DNA from: Mauremys mutica
Lineage: Eukaryota; Chordata; Testudines; Geoemydidae
Length of the DNA stretch: 64,000 nucleotides
Assembly: GCF_020497125.1 (NCBI RefSeq)
Contig: NC_059082.1
Coordinates: forward strand, 65,984,948 to 66,048,947
Direction: 5' to 3'
The translations under genes and the position numbers were made by a program. Below, in pieces: positions 1-11,474 of the stretch (position 1 is its first letter; each line of letters starts with the position of its first letter). The notes beneath the pieces were generated by a model. That model was not told the origin of the DNA, made no database searches, and was given only the letters and a program-made list of their open reading frames with translations.

Positions 1-448
1 TGACTGCCCCCTGCAGCCCCATCCAACCCCTCCTCCTTCCTGACTGCCCCTGCCCCCATTCAACCCCCTGACCCCTATCCACACCCCCACCCCCTGACCA
101 CAACCCCAAACTCCCCTGCCCTCTATCCAACCCTCCCTGCCCCCTTACCACACTGCCTAGAGCACTGGTGGCTGGCGGGCCTGGAGCCGGGCCATGCCGC
201 CGCCACCACCACGCAGCACAGAGGCTGGGTCAGGCTGGGCTCTGCAGCTGCACTGCCCCAGGAGCTCAGAGCCCCACCGCCCAGAGCATCACGCCAGCGG
301 CAGAGCGAGCGAGCTGAGGCTGCGGGAGGGGAAGGGGAACAGCAGGGGAGGGGCTGGGGGAGAGCCTCCTGGGCCAGGAGCTCAGGGGCCGGGCAGGACG
401 GTCCCGCGGGCCGGATGTGGCCCGCAGGCCATAGTTTGCCCACCTCTG
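1..448. mobile_element. Right end of a non-autonomous hAT element, cut by the window edge
   Basis: The first 150 bases are a C-rich minisatellite built on a CCCCTGACTGCCCC-like unit. The GC-rich stretch that follows ends in TAGTTTGCCCACCTCTG, the terminal inverted repeat also seen at 40871-40888. The last 250 bases closely resemble 40640-40888, so the two are copies of one family. The left end lies outside the window and no target duplication can be tested. Reading frames here are by-products of GC-rich composition. Confidence 0.8.
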
Positions 449-2189
449 ATTTAGGGAGAAGCCTGTGATAATACTGTCAACAAAGGCTCTCTTTAGGAGG
501 GAGCAAAGAGTCAGAATATCCAGCGATTCAGCAAAGAATCTCCTTTGTATTTATTAGCAGTGAATCCTTTCTCTTCTTTGTTATAATGGATTCTATAAAT
601 GAGCCCAATTCTGTGAGGTGCTGAACACTACCTGTAACCTGGTCAGCACCCTTCTCTGGAATCAAGCTTGCAGGAAGTGCTCAGACTTGCAGGACTGGGC
701 CCCAAGTTTACATATATAAGCAGCAGGAAGGTCAGGAACTTATGTATGTAAAAATATTATGACCAACATTTTCAGAAGTAGCCTCTACTGAAATGCCTCC
801 ATATTTTGGGTGGCCAACTTCAGACACCTTGAGCTTCGTTTGCTAAACATTCAAAAAACTCAAGTTACAATATTGCAAACATGGACAATATCTAGACGGA
901 ATCTGTATCCGTGTCAAGAATGGGAATTCAGTGTGCAAAACAAATTGAGTTAAATAATGTATTTAACACATTACATCAACTTTTATATCTCTCGTAGTTA
1001 CAATGATTCAAGGAATATATTATAGGTTTCTTGAACAAATGGAGCCTGCCCACACTAAATGAGTCAGATAAAAATCAATTACATTGTAGATTCTTAACTG
1101 TGGAAACAATCAATGTCACTTTAGTCCCCTTAGCAGTGAGTCTTAGCAACAGCAGATCGGTTCTGGTCAACAGATTTTCAAGTTGGTGCAAAATATTTTT
1201 AATTTTCTTCATATCTTAAGAAAAAAAGTAATATTTATTTGAGTCCCTTTGAGCATTTACTATTGAAGGACAGAAATTAGTAAAGATTTATTTCTTGCTT
1301 TTGTCTTCTTTGAACAGGATAAGCATCATTGTAATGACTCACTTGCACTTATTTAGTATGTCCAAAGTTACTTTCCCTTCCCATAATCAGATGGAGGGTC
1401 CCTGCTCAACCTATTTAATAAATGCCAAACTGCTGCCTTTGGAACTGACATTGCAGGAGGCTTTCATAATATAGAATTTTGAATACTTTGGGCTAAATTT
1501 TACAATCAGACACATGCACTCAGAGCCCACTGAAGTCAATGGGAATTCTGCATGAGTAAGGACTTGGTAGAAACTGAATGGAGACCTCAAGATTTGGCAC
1601 ATCCCATTTTTCTTTAGGCACATCCTGTTCTAGTCATCCATGAACCTTATGCGCGCACCATTCTTCTGAATCACACAGTTTACTTTCCTCCTAACATTAG
1701 GGTGGTCTGCTGGCATGCACCTCTTAGGACCTGACTGGTATTTCTTGTGGTTGGATTGGTTCTTTCCTGGATAATGTAGGATTGTGATAGGAGTGGGTGG
1801 CTGCAATATGGCACCAAACTGTTTTCAAGCATTACTAACTTTGTCCATGTGTGTGTGAGTAAATACCACTTCTTCACAAGTGTTATAACTACAGGTGTAC
1901 TTAAATCCTGGAGAAATCACACATTTTTCACAGCAAATAGCAAATTTTGCAGATGTGTTCATACAGTATATATGCAAGTATTGTACTGTACTACTGTTAC
2001 CTTTGTAACTTGCCCTGGATAAGGAATTCCGCTAAATTTTTAATAAAAAGTAATAATGCTCAAAGTTGTACATAAAGCTTAGAAATACATTTATGCTTAC
2101 CTAAATAAAATAGTCTGTTTTATTTGTAAACGGAAGCATACAGCATACACCAGCAGTTGCAATTGACATATTCTGTCTCTGTGGGATTA
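449..2189. other. Intergenic stretch, no gene seen
   Basis: AT-rich sequence with stop codons in all frames and only short chance reading frames. The one recognisable item is an ancient repeat around 1488-1575, listed separately. Confidence 0.5.
1488..1575. repeat. Ancient amniote palindromic repeat, fragment
   Basis: It contains the phrase CACTGAAGTCAATGGGAATT followed by GCATGAGTAAGGACTT. Old interspersed repeats of amniote genomes commonly carry a GAAGTCAATGG core. Related cores occur at 45188, 50731 and 35980 in this window. Assignment is from recall, not a search. Confidence 0.4.
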
Positions 2190-3142
2190 CTCCTGGGGGA
2201 ATTCTGCAGCACTGCATGCATGCATAGTTAATGAGCCATGCATATTTTTATTTTTTTTGTGCAGAAAAAAGCTTCTGCTGAAAAGTTGCTGCAGTTCTGC
2301 CTTTTTCCCACCAGAGGGCACTGTGGTGATAGACCACAGCAGCAGCTCCCAGCCAGCTAGAGAAAAGAGCTTTCTTCAGGCCAGGTCAGCTGTGGGGAGA
2401 CAGTCAGCGTGAGGTGCTGGGGTGGATCAGAAAAGGGCTCCTAAGGGCTAGTGCGGGAGGACAGATGGGGGAAGGAACTGAATGGGATTGGAGGCATAGG
2501 GCCATGGGGGAGGGGAGTGAAGAGCCACATGATGGTGCGGGTGGGGGTGTAGAGCTACATAGGGACAGAGGGTGTCTGAGTGGCGGCCCAGAGACGCATG
2601 GGGAGGGAGTGCAGGGCCACATGAGGATGGAGGGAGTGGGTTTCTGAGTGGATGTGAAGGGACACGTGTGCCTGACTGAATGGAAGAGGCTAGGGGTCAG
2701 CCAGGGTCTGCATGGGGGAAGCTCCCCACCCCCCAAAAAAACTATTCTGTACTTTCCCACTCATACCCAACAACCCTCCAAGTTCACACCCAGGCTCCTT
2801 CCCAGCCATTATTTCCCTCTCCCTCAGCTCCTCCATTACCCCTGACTCCCCCAAACCTTTGAACTGCTTCTGGGGGGTTGGGGAAATACAGTTGTATTGT
2901 AGTTTAAATGAATTATTACTCAGAGTTCTGTATTAATATGCCTAGTAAAGAATCTATTTGTCAAAAAACAATTTCAGAATTTTGTTTGTTACAGACATAC
3001 TTGCTGGCAGGTATTTTGAAATAAATGACCACAAATAATTGAAACTGGTGTGATTATATTGTGTTATTTTGACAAAATATGCAGAATTTGACATTTTTGT
3101 TGCAGAATTTTTAATATTTTGGTGCAGAATTTCCCCCAGGAG
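2190..3142. mobile_element. Non-autonomous DNA transposon flanked by TA
   Basis: The left end reads CTCCTGGGGGAATTCTGCA and the right end is its inverted copy (TGCAGAATTTCCCCCAGGAG) with one extra base. A TA dinucleotide lies immediately outside both ends, which would fit a Tc/mariner-type duplication. The middle (about 2400-2870) is G-rich then C-rich low-complexity DNA that yields several overlapping spurious frames. No transposase is visible. The superfamily is uncertain. Confidence 0.7.
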
Positions 3143-3781
3143 TATGAGGTGAATACCTAGCCATATGCTGAAATTGCATGTTCTGCATCCACAGAATTGG
3201 TAGGAACTGTAAGGCAGCATTTTGCCAACTTGTAGCGATTTGGAAACCAATCACAAACAGAGTCCCAAAACTCAGTTACTTTTACTGGCATTCTTTGACA
3301 AAGGCCAAGTAAGCAGCATATTCATTTTCATTATCTTTCTCCCACCCAGAAATTGCTTGAGTTAGTTCAGGGTCAAAACACAGAAAAGGCACCTGATTTA
3401 GGTAAAAAATGTGAATAGCACTCAAAAAGTAGGTATCTGGTTGTTTAAACCAAAATGGTAGTACCTGAAGTACCGGTTTAACTTCTGCTATTGACTAGAA
3501 CATTTCTTGTCTGAGGCTATTTTCAGCTTGGCAGTCTGAAAGTTGTCTTCAGTCCATGTGATCAAATCTATCAGTTTGTTATATGCTTTGAATCAAAACT
3601 GGCCGACTTTCAAACCATGTTAGAAGTTGCATGAACTGGATTTTATTCTCAACCACAACCTTCACTTGGTCTTCAGTGTTGCTCTCTTTTAACAGATTAG
3701 AGACTTTAAGCACAGACTGTGTGATTTCAAGCTCCACAACCACAAATTGTTGGTAGTATTTAATATGCCTTGCATGGTAAG

Positions 3782-4174
3782 GGTAACAGGGTGCTGGCCA
3801 GGAGGGCCTGAGCCAGGCCCCTGTTGGCTCAGCTCCAATTGAAAGGAATTAATTGGTGCTGACTGGGTATGGCTCACCTAGAGGCTTGAGGAGAAACACC
3901 TGCAGGCCTTATTAGCAAAAGGGCTATATTAAAGCTGGCAGAAAGGAAGCCAGGAGTGGAGAGAGGAAAGGGAGGAGCTGGGAGCCGGGAGCCGGGAGCC
4001 TGGAGCCCTGCTGGCCCAGGAAGCTAGCTGACCCCTCCCCCCCGGGTGCTGGGTTGAACAGACTGTATCTAGATGGTGGTGGGAAGTGACACTGCAAATA
4101 AAAGGGCACTGGTGCTTGCACTCTAAGTGATCTCTGGCTGATTTTTGGCACGAGCAGCCCAAGGCTCCGTTACA
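3782..4174 (+). mobile_element. Solo LTR, 393 bp
   Basis: It is bounded by perfect 5-bp direct repeats GTAAG at 3777-3781 and 4175-4179, the duplication length expected of many retroviral-type LTRs. It starts GGTAACAGG, probably a mutated TG start, and ends CCGTTACA. A TATATTAAAG box-like sequence lies near 3926 and an AATAAA signal near 4097, supporting + orientation. It interrupts the decayed hAT transposase. No internal retroviral genes remain. Confidence 0.75.
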
Positions 4175-4364
4175 GTAAGCAACTGCATTAAACTATGAAT
4201 TCCACCTTGTAATCACTGGTTCAGGTGGAAGCGACACTGCTCGGTTACCACTTTGGTTAGCTCCATGGACTCCTTGAGTTGTAGTTTATGGCTTGGACAA
4301 TGCTTGAATATTCTTTTTAAAAGAAGAAACCACTATACCCAGAACAGGAAAATGTGTATGCCAG

Positions 4365-4739
4365 CAGGGCCGGCTTTAGGCCAATTCCACCAATTCCCCC
4401 GAATCGGGCCCCGCGCCTAAGAGGGCCCCACGCCCAGTGGCAGGGCAACCGGGGAGCGGGGGATGGGGGGGGCACAAGTGACTGAGAATCCCTTCCCTGG
4501 CTAGAGGCTCCTTTTTAATTTTTTACTTACCCGGCAGCGCTCCGGGTCTTCAGCGGCACTTCGGCGGCAGATCCTTCAGTGCTTCTGAAGACCCAGGGCA
4601 AGTGAAGGACCCGCCGCCGAAGACTCGGAGCACCACTCGGTGAGTACAAGCCCCACGTGTTTTTTTAAGTCATCCCTGCCGGGGCCCCGTCAAAACTGTT
4701 CAAATCGGGTCCCGCACTTCCTAAAGCCGGCCATCACTG
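4365..4739. mobile_element. hAT-like MITE with CAGGGCCGGCTTTAGG terminus
   Basis: The left end CAGGGCCGGCTTTAGG is mirrored at the right by CCTAAAGCCGGCCATCACTG. The interior is CpG-rich with its own inverted repeat around AGCGGCACTTCGGCGG. The 8-bp duplication is not clear, so the right boundary is approximate. It lies inside the decayed transposase. Confidence 0.7.
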
Positions 4740-5450
4740 GCCATTGAAAGAATGTGTGCATTACAGGTAACATGAACTGCATTGGGCATCATTCCTTGTA
4801 GTATACCAGAGAGCTTTGCACATGTACATTACATTGTCAGAGAAATGCTGAGACCTTGTTGAAATCTAACCCTTAGTTTACACCAGCTTTTACTACAGCT
4901 TGTGATACAGCTGAAAAATTTACTGACTTGAGCTGAATAATCTGTTAGGAAAACAGCATAGTTGTCTTTCCAGCTGCAGGTATGAATAAAATGTGGAGTA
5001 TGTACTTATCCTATGCATCTGTTGCTTTGTCAGCAACAATAGAAATGGAATCATATTCTGCCAGCACAGATTTTGTAAACTGAAGGTGCTTCACAATTAC
5101 TTCTGTTAGATAATCTTGGTGACATTTGTTTGCACACTTGAAACTGCCAGCATTTGTTACATGCTTTCTGAAGTATTCCCTTAGTTTTGGATTATCCCTT
5201 TTTCCCCCCCTAAAGGTACGTTAGCAGCCTTGAAAGCCTCCACTAGCTCCATTGCATCATCATTTTTTTCCCCCAGACTACTTTCAATCATTCTTGTAAA
5301 CATCATGGACACTGTTGCTTGTTTTTTGTTCTGACCTGTAGCCTCTGTACGTGCTTTTTGTTTAATATGCAATTCAGACTCAAAATGGCAACCAATTATG
5401 TTTTTTCTGAACAAATCCAGAGTCACATTGTAAGATGAACAAAACAATTT

Positions 5451-6530
5451 ACTACCTGAACCTTACTACATATAAGGTTCTCCATGGGTACTGCTTCACA
5501 CTAACCAAAGCTGAAATGTTCTTGGCTGACAAATCAAAAAAAGCAATCTTTATATACAACAATCCTTTCACTCAACCTGTTTGTGCTCACTTATTGTCAT
5601 AAATGTTAAGACACTCTCAATCAACAATCTACTGTAATGACTGCTGTGCTCACTTTAGTCTACGTCGTGCAACTATCCACTATGATGATTGGAATGATAT
5701 TGCATGATATAGACAATTGTTTTTGCATTGTGGCAATCACAAGTTTTGCAGCATATTTTATGACTAATACATATTTTTATTTTGAAGGTTAATTTTGTTG
5801 TTGATCCCATAGATCACAATTTCACAGGAATGTGAAATAAGTAGGCCTCTAGTTATAACTGTTAGGGCTGTAATCCATTCTCTTATTGTAGGGTTGCTGC
5901 AAGTTTATGGTGTTTTGAATAGTATAGTTTTAAAATCAGATTTTATTAATTATATTCCTTATTTAGCTAATCCTTCTAAATCCATATTGTCCCTTAACAA
6001 ACACAAAGATGTCCTTTGTATATCAAGTTTTATTTCCCTTATTTTGTCTAACTCTTCCCTCAAGGACTTGTGTATATATCAGGACACATCAGAAACAGAT
6101 GTTGATAATTCTGTGTGTGTTGTTTACACCCCCAGCATTCACTGGATTCTCTGAATTCCAGATGGCATATAGTTATTCTAGTCTATGTATAAGATTAGAA
6201 TGGGTTTAACTTCAAATGTGCATCTGTCTGTTTTGTAACTTTAATTCCTCAGTCTAGACCTCCTTGTTCTTTTCACCTTTAATATTCCTCCATTCTTGCA
6301 ATATGATTTCTTCCTTCCCTGAGAGTAGGCAAGTAGCTTTTTTCAATACATTTTTTAACTACTCCTCATCAGAAGTTAGTGAATTTAAAAATTACTTGTT
6401 GTATTAGTGCTTTATTTAAATTTCTCAGGAGTGCATAGAATTATACCTTAAATTGCAGCAATTGATATTGGAAAGATTAGAAACTGAATTTTCCACAACT
6501 TTCTAATGGTTAAGAATTCATACTGTAGAG
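5451..6530. other. Intergenic stretch, nothing recognised
   Basis: AT-rich DNA without a convincing reading frame. It may contain the unrecognisable 5' part of the adjacent decayed hAT copy. Confidence 0.4.
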
Positions 6531-6896
6531 CAGGGGTTCTCAACCTGGAGTACATGTACCCTTGGGGATATGCAGAGGTCTTCCGAGGGTACTTCAGATT
6601 ATCTACATATTTGTCTAGTTTTACAGCTGGTTACATAAAAAGCACTAGGGAAGTCAGTAAAAACTAAAATATCATACAGATGTTGACTTGTTACACAGAA
6701 ATGTAAGTACAATATTTATGTGCCAGATTTATAATTATGTGGTAAAAATGAAAAAGTAAGCAATTTTTCAGTAATCGTGTGCTGTGACACTTTTGTATTT
6801 GTCTGATTTTATAAGCAAGTAGTTTTTAAGCAAGGTGAAACTTGGGGAGGCAGGTATGCAAGACAAATCAGACTCCAGAAAGGTTGAGAGCCACTG
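6531..6896. mobile_element. Charlie-like hAT MITE, 366 bp
   Basis: The ends are CAGGGGTTCTCAACC and GGTTGAGAGCCACTG, close inverted repeats of the Charlie/hAT type. The flanks are CTGTAGAG at left and CCGTAGAG at right, an 8-bp duplication with one mismatch. The interior is AT-rich and non-coding. Confidence 0.85.
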
Positions 6897-6904
6897 CCGT
6901 AGAG

Positions 6905-7135
6905 TGTGTAGTCTACTGTATATAGCACTAGACCAAGTCTTAGCAGACCTGGATTCTATTCCCATCTTTACTGCAGTCCTGCTAGATGACCTTGAACAAG
7001 TCACTTCCCCTTTCTGTACCTTTGTTTCCCTTCCCAACTTTTGTCTGTCTTGTCTATTTAGGTTCTAATGCTCTTCAGGGCAGGGAATGTCTTACTGCGT
7101 GTTTATACACTACCCACTGCCAGTTTGGACACAGC
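6905..7135 (+). repeat. MIR-type SINE with L2-like tail
   Basis: It contains the MIR signature words GACCTTGAACAAGTCACTTC and TGTACCTTTGTTTCCC, then the tail words GCTCTTCAGGGCAGGGAATG. It is diverged and therefore old. It lies directly beside the Charlie-like MITE, which may have inserted at its edge. Confidence 0.75.
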
Positions 7136-7859
7136 ACATACAAAAAGAACTCGCTCTCCCTCCCATTGTGTGACTACTTAATCTGCGGCTGAGTTCAAAG
7201 AAAAATGTGGGGTTGCTGGCTAGGGCTGCTCTCCACTGTGCTGTACAATTCCTAAGGCCTCCAGGAAAGCACAATGGAGCCATTACAAGCAAGACTTATC
7301 AGAGGACTTAGATCCTGGAATGGGGTGAGGAAGGGCAGAAGGTGAACATGGTGGTCAGAGTGAGAAAGGTTGTGCCTTTGGTTTTAAAAACAAAATTTAA
7401 ACAAATCCTTTGTAGAGCATCTTGAATAAAAAAAAATGTTAAGAGAAAAGGGAACCATGAATTGACCTAAAAAACAGTCTTTAAAGACAGCATGAGCCTG
7501 AGGCGATCGTTGTTACTTTGCCCGCCAGTGCTGTTAGGGAGAAACAGATTCACGGTGTTTCACAAATAAGGAGACAGTTGAACCACAGAAACTCCCAGAT
7601 GCCTTTATACTTTAATTTAAAAGACAGACTATAGTGGGGGCAGATTCAGTTCCTGTCTCACAAGCCCACATTTTGGCTTTCACACGAGAGCCATCTAGCT
7701 GGGCCTGAGCACCGCAGCCCAGCACTCTGGCTGCCTCCGTGCAAAAGTTTGCAGCAGTGGTGTCAGCTCAGGGCACACGTGCTTTCACTCTGTGCAGTGA
7801 CATGGTGCTGAAAACAGCTGAGCAAAGTGCAAAACTGCCCGCCCCAGTGGTGCTGCCTC
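7136..7859. other. Upstream flank of CPPED1, no gene seen
   Basis: No convincing reading frame or repeat was found. GC content rises toward the CpG island that begins near 7990. Confidence 0.4.
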
Positions 7860-7986
7860 TAGGGTGACCAGACAGCAAGTGTGAAAAATCAGGGTGGGGA
7901 TGGGGGGGGGGTGATAGGAGCCTAGATAAGAAAAAGACCCAAAAATCGGGACTGTCCCTATAAAGTCGGGACATCTGGTCACCCTA
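7860..7986. mobile_element. Short hAT MITE beside the CPPED1 promoter, 127 bp
   Basis: The termini TAGGGTGACCAGA and CTGGTCACCCTA are inverted repeats. They are bounded by perfect 8-bp direct repeats GCTGCCTC at 7852-7859 and 7987-7994, the hAT-type duplication. The insertion ends 239 bp before the CPPED1 start codon, at the upstream edge of the CpG island. Confidence 0.9.
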
Positions 7987-8720
7987 GCTGCCTCGCCCGC
8001 CCCTCAGGGGCTGGATTCCTCCCTTTACCCTCCTGGCCAGGAGCCCAGTGGGGCTCCCCCCTCCGGCTTCATTCCGTCCCGCGCTCTCCTCGGGCCCCGC
8101 CCCTCGTGCGGTGGCGGCGCCTCCCCTCCCCCTCGGCCCGGCCCAGCGCTGGATCCCGGGTTTCCCAGCCTGCTGCGGAGCAGCCACCTGGCGTTGCGGG
8201 ACGCGGCTGCACTTAGGCGGACGCTATGGCCGAGGAGCGGGACGCGTTTCTAAGGGCGCGGGGCAGGACGCTGAGCGCCTTTCGCGAAGGTACGTGGCCG
8301 CCTGGCCCAGCCCGGGGAAGGGAGGCGGCTGGAACTCGGCACCTGCCGGAACGTTTGTGCGGGGGGCGCGAGTTTCAGCCGGGCTCGTGTCACCGGGGCG
8401 CTACCAGGCTTCGGGGGGACGGAACAGGAGATGCGCGGGCCCCGTCTGGCGGGAGGCGGGGGGAGCCAGAGGCGGGGCTGAGGGTCTAGGGGGCCGTCCA
8501 GCTGCGTTGGCTGCGGGGTCACGGCTCTAGCAGGGACTGTGGGACCGCGGGGCTCCGTTCGCGCCGTTGCTGTGGGGCGTGGTGGGAAGGGTCACTGTCC
8601 TCCCAAGCCGCGGTGCAGGGGTCCCTGGCAGCCCCCGCCCGCCCGCCGCAGCCAACGCGCAGCAGGAGGGAGCTGTGGCTGAGGGCGCTCCACGTACACT
8701 CGCGTCCCCGGCGGGACTCC
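7987..8720 (+). promoter_or_regulatory. CpG island promoter region of CPPED1
   Basis: GC and CpG density rise sharply here relative to the AT-rich surroundings, with GC-box-like words such as GAGGCGGGGC near 8470. No TATA box is visible before the start codon. The island covers exon 1 and the first few hundred bases of intron 1, as expected of a TATA-less housekeeping promoter. The transcription start cannot be fixed from sequence. The overlapping long frames on both strands follow from GC richness. Confidence 0.75.
8226..8289 (+). CDS. CPPED1: CPPED1 exon 1 (calcineurin-like phosphoesterase domain containing 1), codons 1-21 plus one base
   Basis: CPPED1 (also called CSTP1) is a cytoplasmic metallophosphoesterase, reported in the literature to dephosphorylate AKT1. 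This exon encodes an N-terminus starting MAEERDAFLRARGRTLSAF. The human protein has the matching word ARGRTLAAF and is two residues longer at this end. The start is well supported: G at -3, G at +4, and an in-frame TAG at 8214-8216 only three codons upstream. The exon ends in GAAG followed by a consensus donor GTACGT at 8290, leaving phase 1. Exon 2 supplies exactly the two bases needed to continue as E-D-E. The exon lies in the CpG island. The 5' untranslated length is unknown. Confidence 0.93.
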
Positions 8721-8998
8721 GCAGTCTGTGGTGTCCTACAGCTGTGAACTCCCAGCGATGACTCTGGTTCCCATTGCCCCGCGCCACTTACTGCGGTGTC
8801 GAGTGATTAACTCTGTAAAACACAAACATCAATCCATAATATTGAATACCAAATATGAAATAGAGTTGGCCACTAAGTCTAGTAGGCTGCCTCCCACTGG
8901 TAGTTGGTGGCTGGTGTGTTTGAGGCTATTGACTGCCCCTGGCCCATTCATGCCACCTCCTAGTAACACTTAATTCTCACAGAGTATTTGTGGATACG
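8721..8998 (+). other. CpG island shore and start of repeat-rich intron 1
   Basis: GC content falls back to background here. No feature was recognised before the Penelope-like sequence starts near 8999. Confidence 0.4.
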
Positions 8999-9905
8999 TG
9001 TTAGTCCGTATCCACAAAAAGAACAGGAGTACTTGTGGCACCTTAGAGCCTAACAAATTTATTTGAGCAGAAGCTTTAAGGAGCTATTTTATATTTATAT
9101 ATATACACACACGCACACAGAGAACATGAAACAATGGGTGTTACCATACACGCTCTAACGAGAGTGATCAGTTAAGGTGAGCTATTACCAGCGGGAGAGA
9201 AAAAAACTTTTTGTAGTGGTAATCAAAATGGTCCACTTGCAGCAGTTGACAGGAAGTGAGGAACTCGGGGGGGGGATAAACATGGTGAAATAGTTTTACT
9301 TTGTGTAATGACCCATCCACTCACAGTCTTTATTTAAGCCTAATTTAATGGTGTCCATTTTGCAAATTAATTCCAATTCAGCAGTCTCTCATTGGAGTCT
9401 GTTTTTGAATTTTTTTTGTTGTAATATTGCGACTTTTAGGTCTGTAATCGAGTGACCAGGGAGATTGAAGTGTTCTCCGACTGGTTTTTGAATGTTATAA
9501 TTCTTGTAGTCTGATTTGTGTCCATTAATTTTTTTACGCAGAGACTGTCTGGTTTGGCCAATGTACATGGCAGAGGGGCATTGCTGGCACATGATGGCAT
9601 ATATCACATTGGTAGATATGCAGGTGAACAAGCCTCTGATAGTGTGGCTGATGTGATTAGGTCCTGTGATGGTGTCTCCTGAATAGATATGTGGACAGAG
9701 TTGGCAACGGGCTTTGTTGCAAGGATAGGTTCCTGGGTTAGTGTTTTTGTTGTGTGGTCTGTGGTTGCGGATGAGAATTTGCTTCAGGTTGGGGGGCCGT
9801 CTGTAAGCAAGGACTGGCCTGTCTCCCAAGATCTGTGAGAGTGATGGATCGTCCTTCAGGATAGGTTGTAGATCCTTGATGATGCGCTGGACACCTTCAG
9901 CCCCC
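8999..9905 (-). pseudogene. Penelope-like element 3' part with GIY-YIG endonuclease, truncated
   Basis: On the minus strand, 9907-9389 is an open frame of about 170 codons. It has a Cys pair in CNKARCQLC, the words NVIYAIMC and MYIGQT (the GIY-YIG signature spaced across a Cys-rich insert), SLRKKINGHKSDY, and PVGEHFNLPGH. This is the C-terminal endonuclease of Penelope-like retroelements. The reverse transcriptase is missing. Downstream to 8999 is the 3' end with AATAAATTTGTTAG and the GGTGCCACAAGTACTCCTGT word. The upstream end abuts an inverted partial copy at 9906. It is a truncated insertion and not a host gene. Confidence 0.85.
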
Positions 9906-10070
9906 AACTAAAACCTCTCCAGCGCATCATCAAGGATCTACAACCTATCCTGAAGGACAATCCATCACTCTCACAGATCTTGGGAGACAGGCCAGTCCTT
10001 GCTTACAGACAGCTTATGCTCAAATAAATTTGTTAGTCTCTAAGGTGCCACAGTACTCCTGTTCTTTTTT
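9906..10070 (+). mobile_element. Inverted partial Penelope-like arm
   Basis: It repeats, on the opposite strand, the sequence of 9806-9897 (CATCATCAAGGATCTACAAC and following) with about one mismatch. It then jumps from GCTTACAGACAG to the element's 3' terminus (CTTATGCTCAAATAAATTTG, then GGTGCCACAGTACTCCTG). Together with 8999-9905 it forms a head-to-head inverted pair with 3' ends facing outward and an internal deletion in this arm. Confidence 0.85.
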
Positions 10071-11466
10071 CTTAATTCTTTGTAAGTGGTCTAGGTGATG
10101 ATCAGTTTATGCCTTGATGTACGTGTTTAAGATTACCATTATGTCAGCTTTCATAATTACACCTAGTCCCAGGTTGTTAACCTAGCCATAAACTAAGATT
10201 GATTTAATATATCTTGAAAGTCAGATGTAGAAAAGGTGTAGATTTTATCTCTCTATTTGTTCTTGAATTGGTTTGCTGAGGTGGCTAGAGGAATAAGGGC
10301 ATAAAGCACCAGGCAACATTTGTCATATTTTCTTGCCTTCTTGGTGTTTGGTGGAAATATTTGGTCTGTCTTACTGCCAAATTAAAAAAAAAAATCACCA
10401 ATTTTAAGCCTGTGAAATACGTGTTAACTCATTCTGGCAACCTATTAGTTACAGATGGGCTTGTTGGTTTGGAACAAAGCACTTAGCGTTCTTGGAACAG
10501 GTAATAGACCAGCCCCCTGGTTACATCAGCTGTATAGTGAAATCTCAAGGAAGGAATAGCAAGTAACAGCGAAAACATTGCTGAACAAAACTAGATCAAA
10601 AAACTTAATGAAGAAGAGCAACAAGCAAAATTGTCCCAAACCACATTCTTTACAAGTGTTTTCTTTTTGCCTCATATCATCTAGGAACTTGGTATTCTTC
10701 AAATACCTCCAATAAAATCATCTTTTTGCAAACCAGTATTGGTTTGGACTTACAAACTTGTGGTCAGTGTTCATCTGCCACCTCTAGCTGTGATGTTTCC
10801 TTGTACTAGATGTAGTCTGTTCTTTTGAAAAAGGCTAAAGTTCAATGGAAGAAATGTTTAAATAATAAAGTGCTGGAAAATGCAGATCCCAGGCTCCATA
10901 GGCCCAAGATTCTTCCATCTGAAAATGAAAACTATTTGTTCACATTTTGGGCTGGGGTTCCCAAATGTCTTTGTTGTTGTTCTGTTCCACAGACATCATT
11001 CTGTTCACGAATCTCTCAACTACTTTGAGATGCCTCTCACCTGTTATATTATTCTGGCACAATATTTCTTCAAAAAACATGAAAACACTACCCGTGGACC
11101 TCATTTCCTTTTCTTATTGTTTCTTTTGCTAATCCACTCCTTCTGCATTCTATCCTAGAATTTTTTGTATACTCAGCTTTCACACTGTTAGTTGTAAATG
11201 GATCCGTATTGACTTTAGGCTTGTTTTTTTTACACATTTTCCTCCAAATTCCCTCCACCCACTTGAAATTGTGCCCCAAATTCCTCATTGTTTAGAACAG
11301 TTGTAGTGTTTCAGTTAAGATGCTTGGCCCTCTATAGTTTAGACAACTAATTTTGCCAAATAAATCACACATTTTTAAATGCTTGGTTTGTTCAGTACAG
11401 TGTATTGTAAACAATTTTTTTGGAATTGTATAGTGCAGTTTGAAAATGTGATTGTACTTATCTAAT
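10071..11466. other. Intron 1 stretch, nothing recognised
   Basis: AT-rich DNA with a short A-run near 10383. Small reading frames at 10825-11290 occur on both strands and match no family I know. Confidence 0.4.
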
Positions 11467-11474
11467 GCCATAGC

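Larger units (their letters stand above)
3290..5450 (-). pseudogene. Decayed hAT-type transposase with CGGBP1/BED-like N-terminus
   Basis: Read on the minus strand, 5447-5181 encodes a segment with a zinc-finger-like pattern (FCSSY, then H-x5-H) in which the second cysteine is replaced by tyrosine. It continues with TGQNKKQATV and LVEAFKAANVPLG. These resemble the N-terminal region of CGGBP1-related hAT transposases from established family knowledge. The frame runs on to about 4985 (PKLREYFRKHV and SISIVADKATDA-like words) with stops. Further hAT-like words (PPEPVITRWNS) appear near 4230, and LITWTEDNF near 3560. Stops and frameshifts are scattered throughout. A solo LTR (3782-4174) and a MITE (4365-4739) have inserted into it. 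It is a dead transposon copy, not a host gene. Confidence 0.6.

Noticed and set aside
8048..8530. 160-codon frame across the CPPED1 start
   Set aside because: This is CpG-island composition. The true coding frame here is the one starting at 8226 with a donor at 8290.
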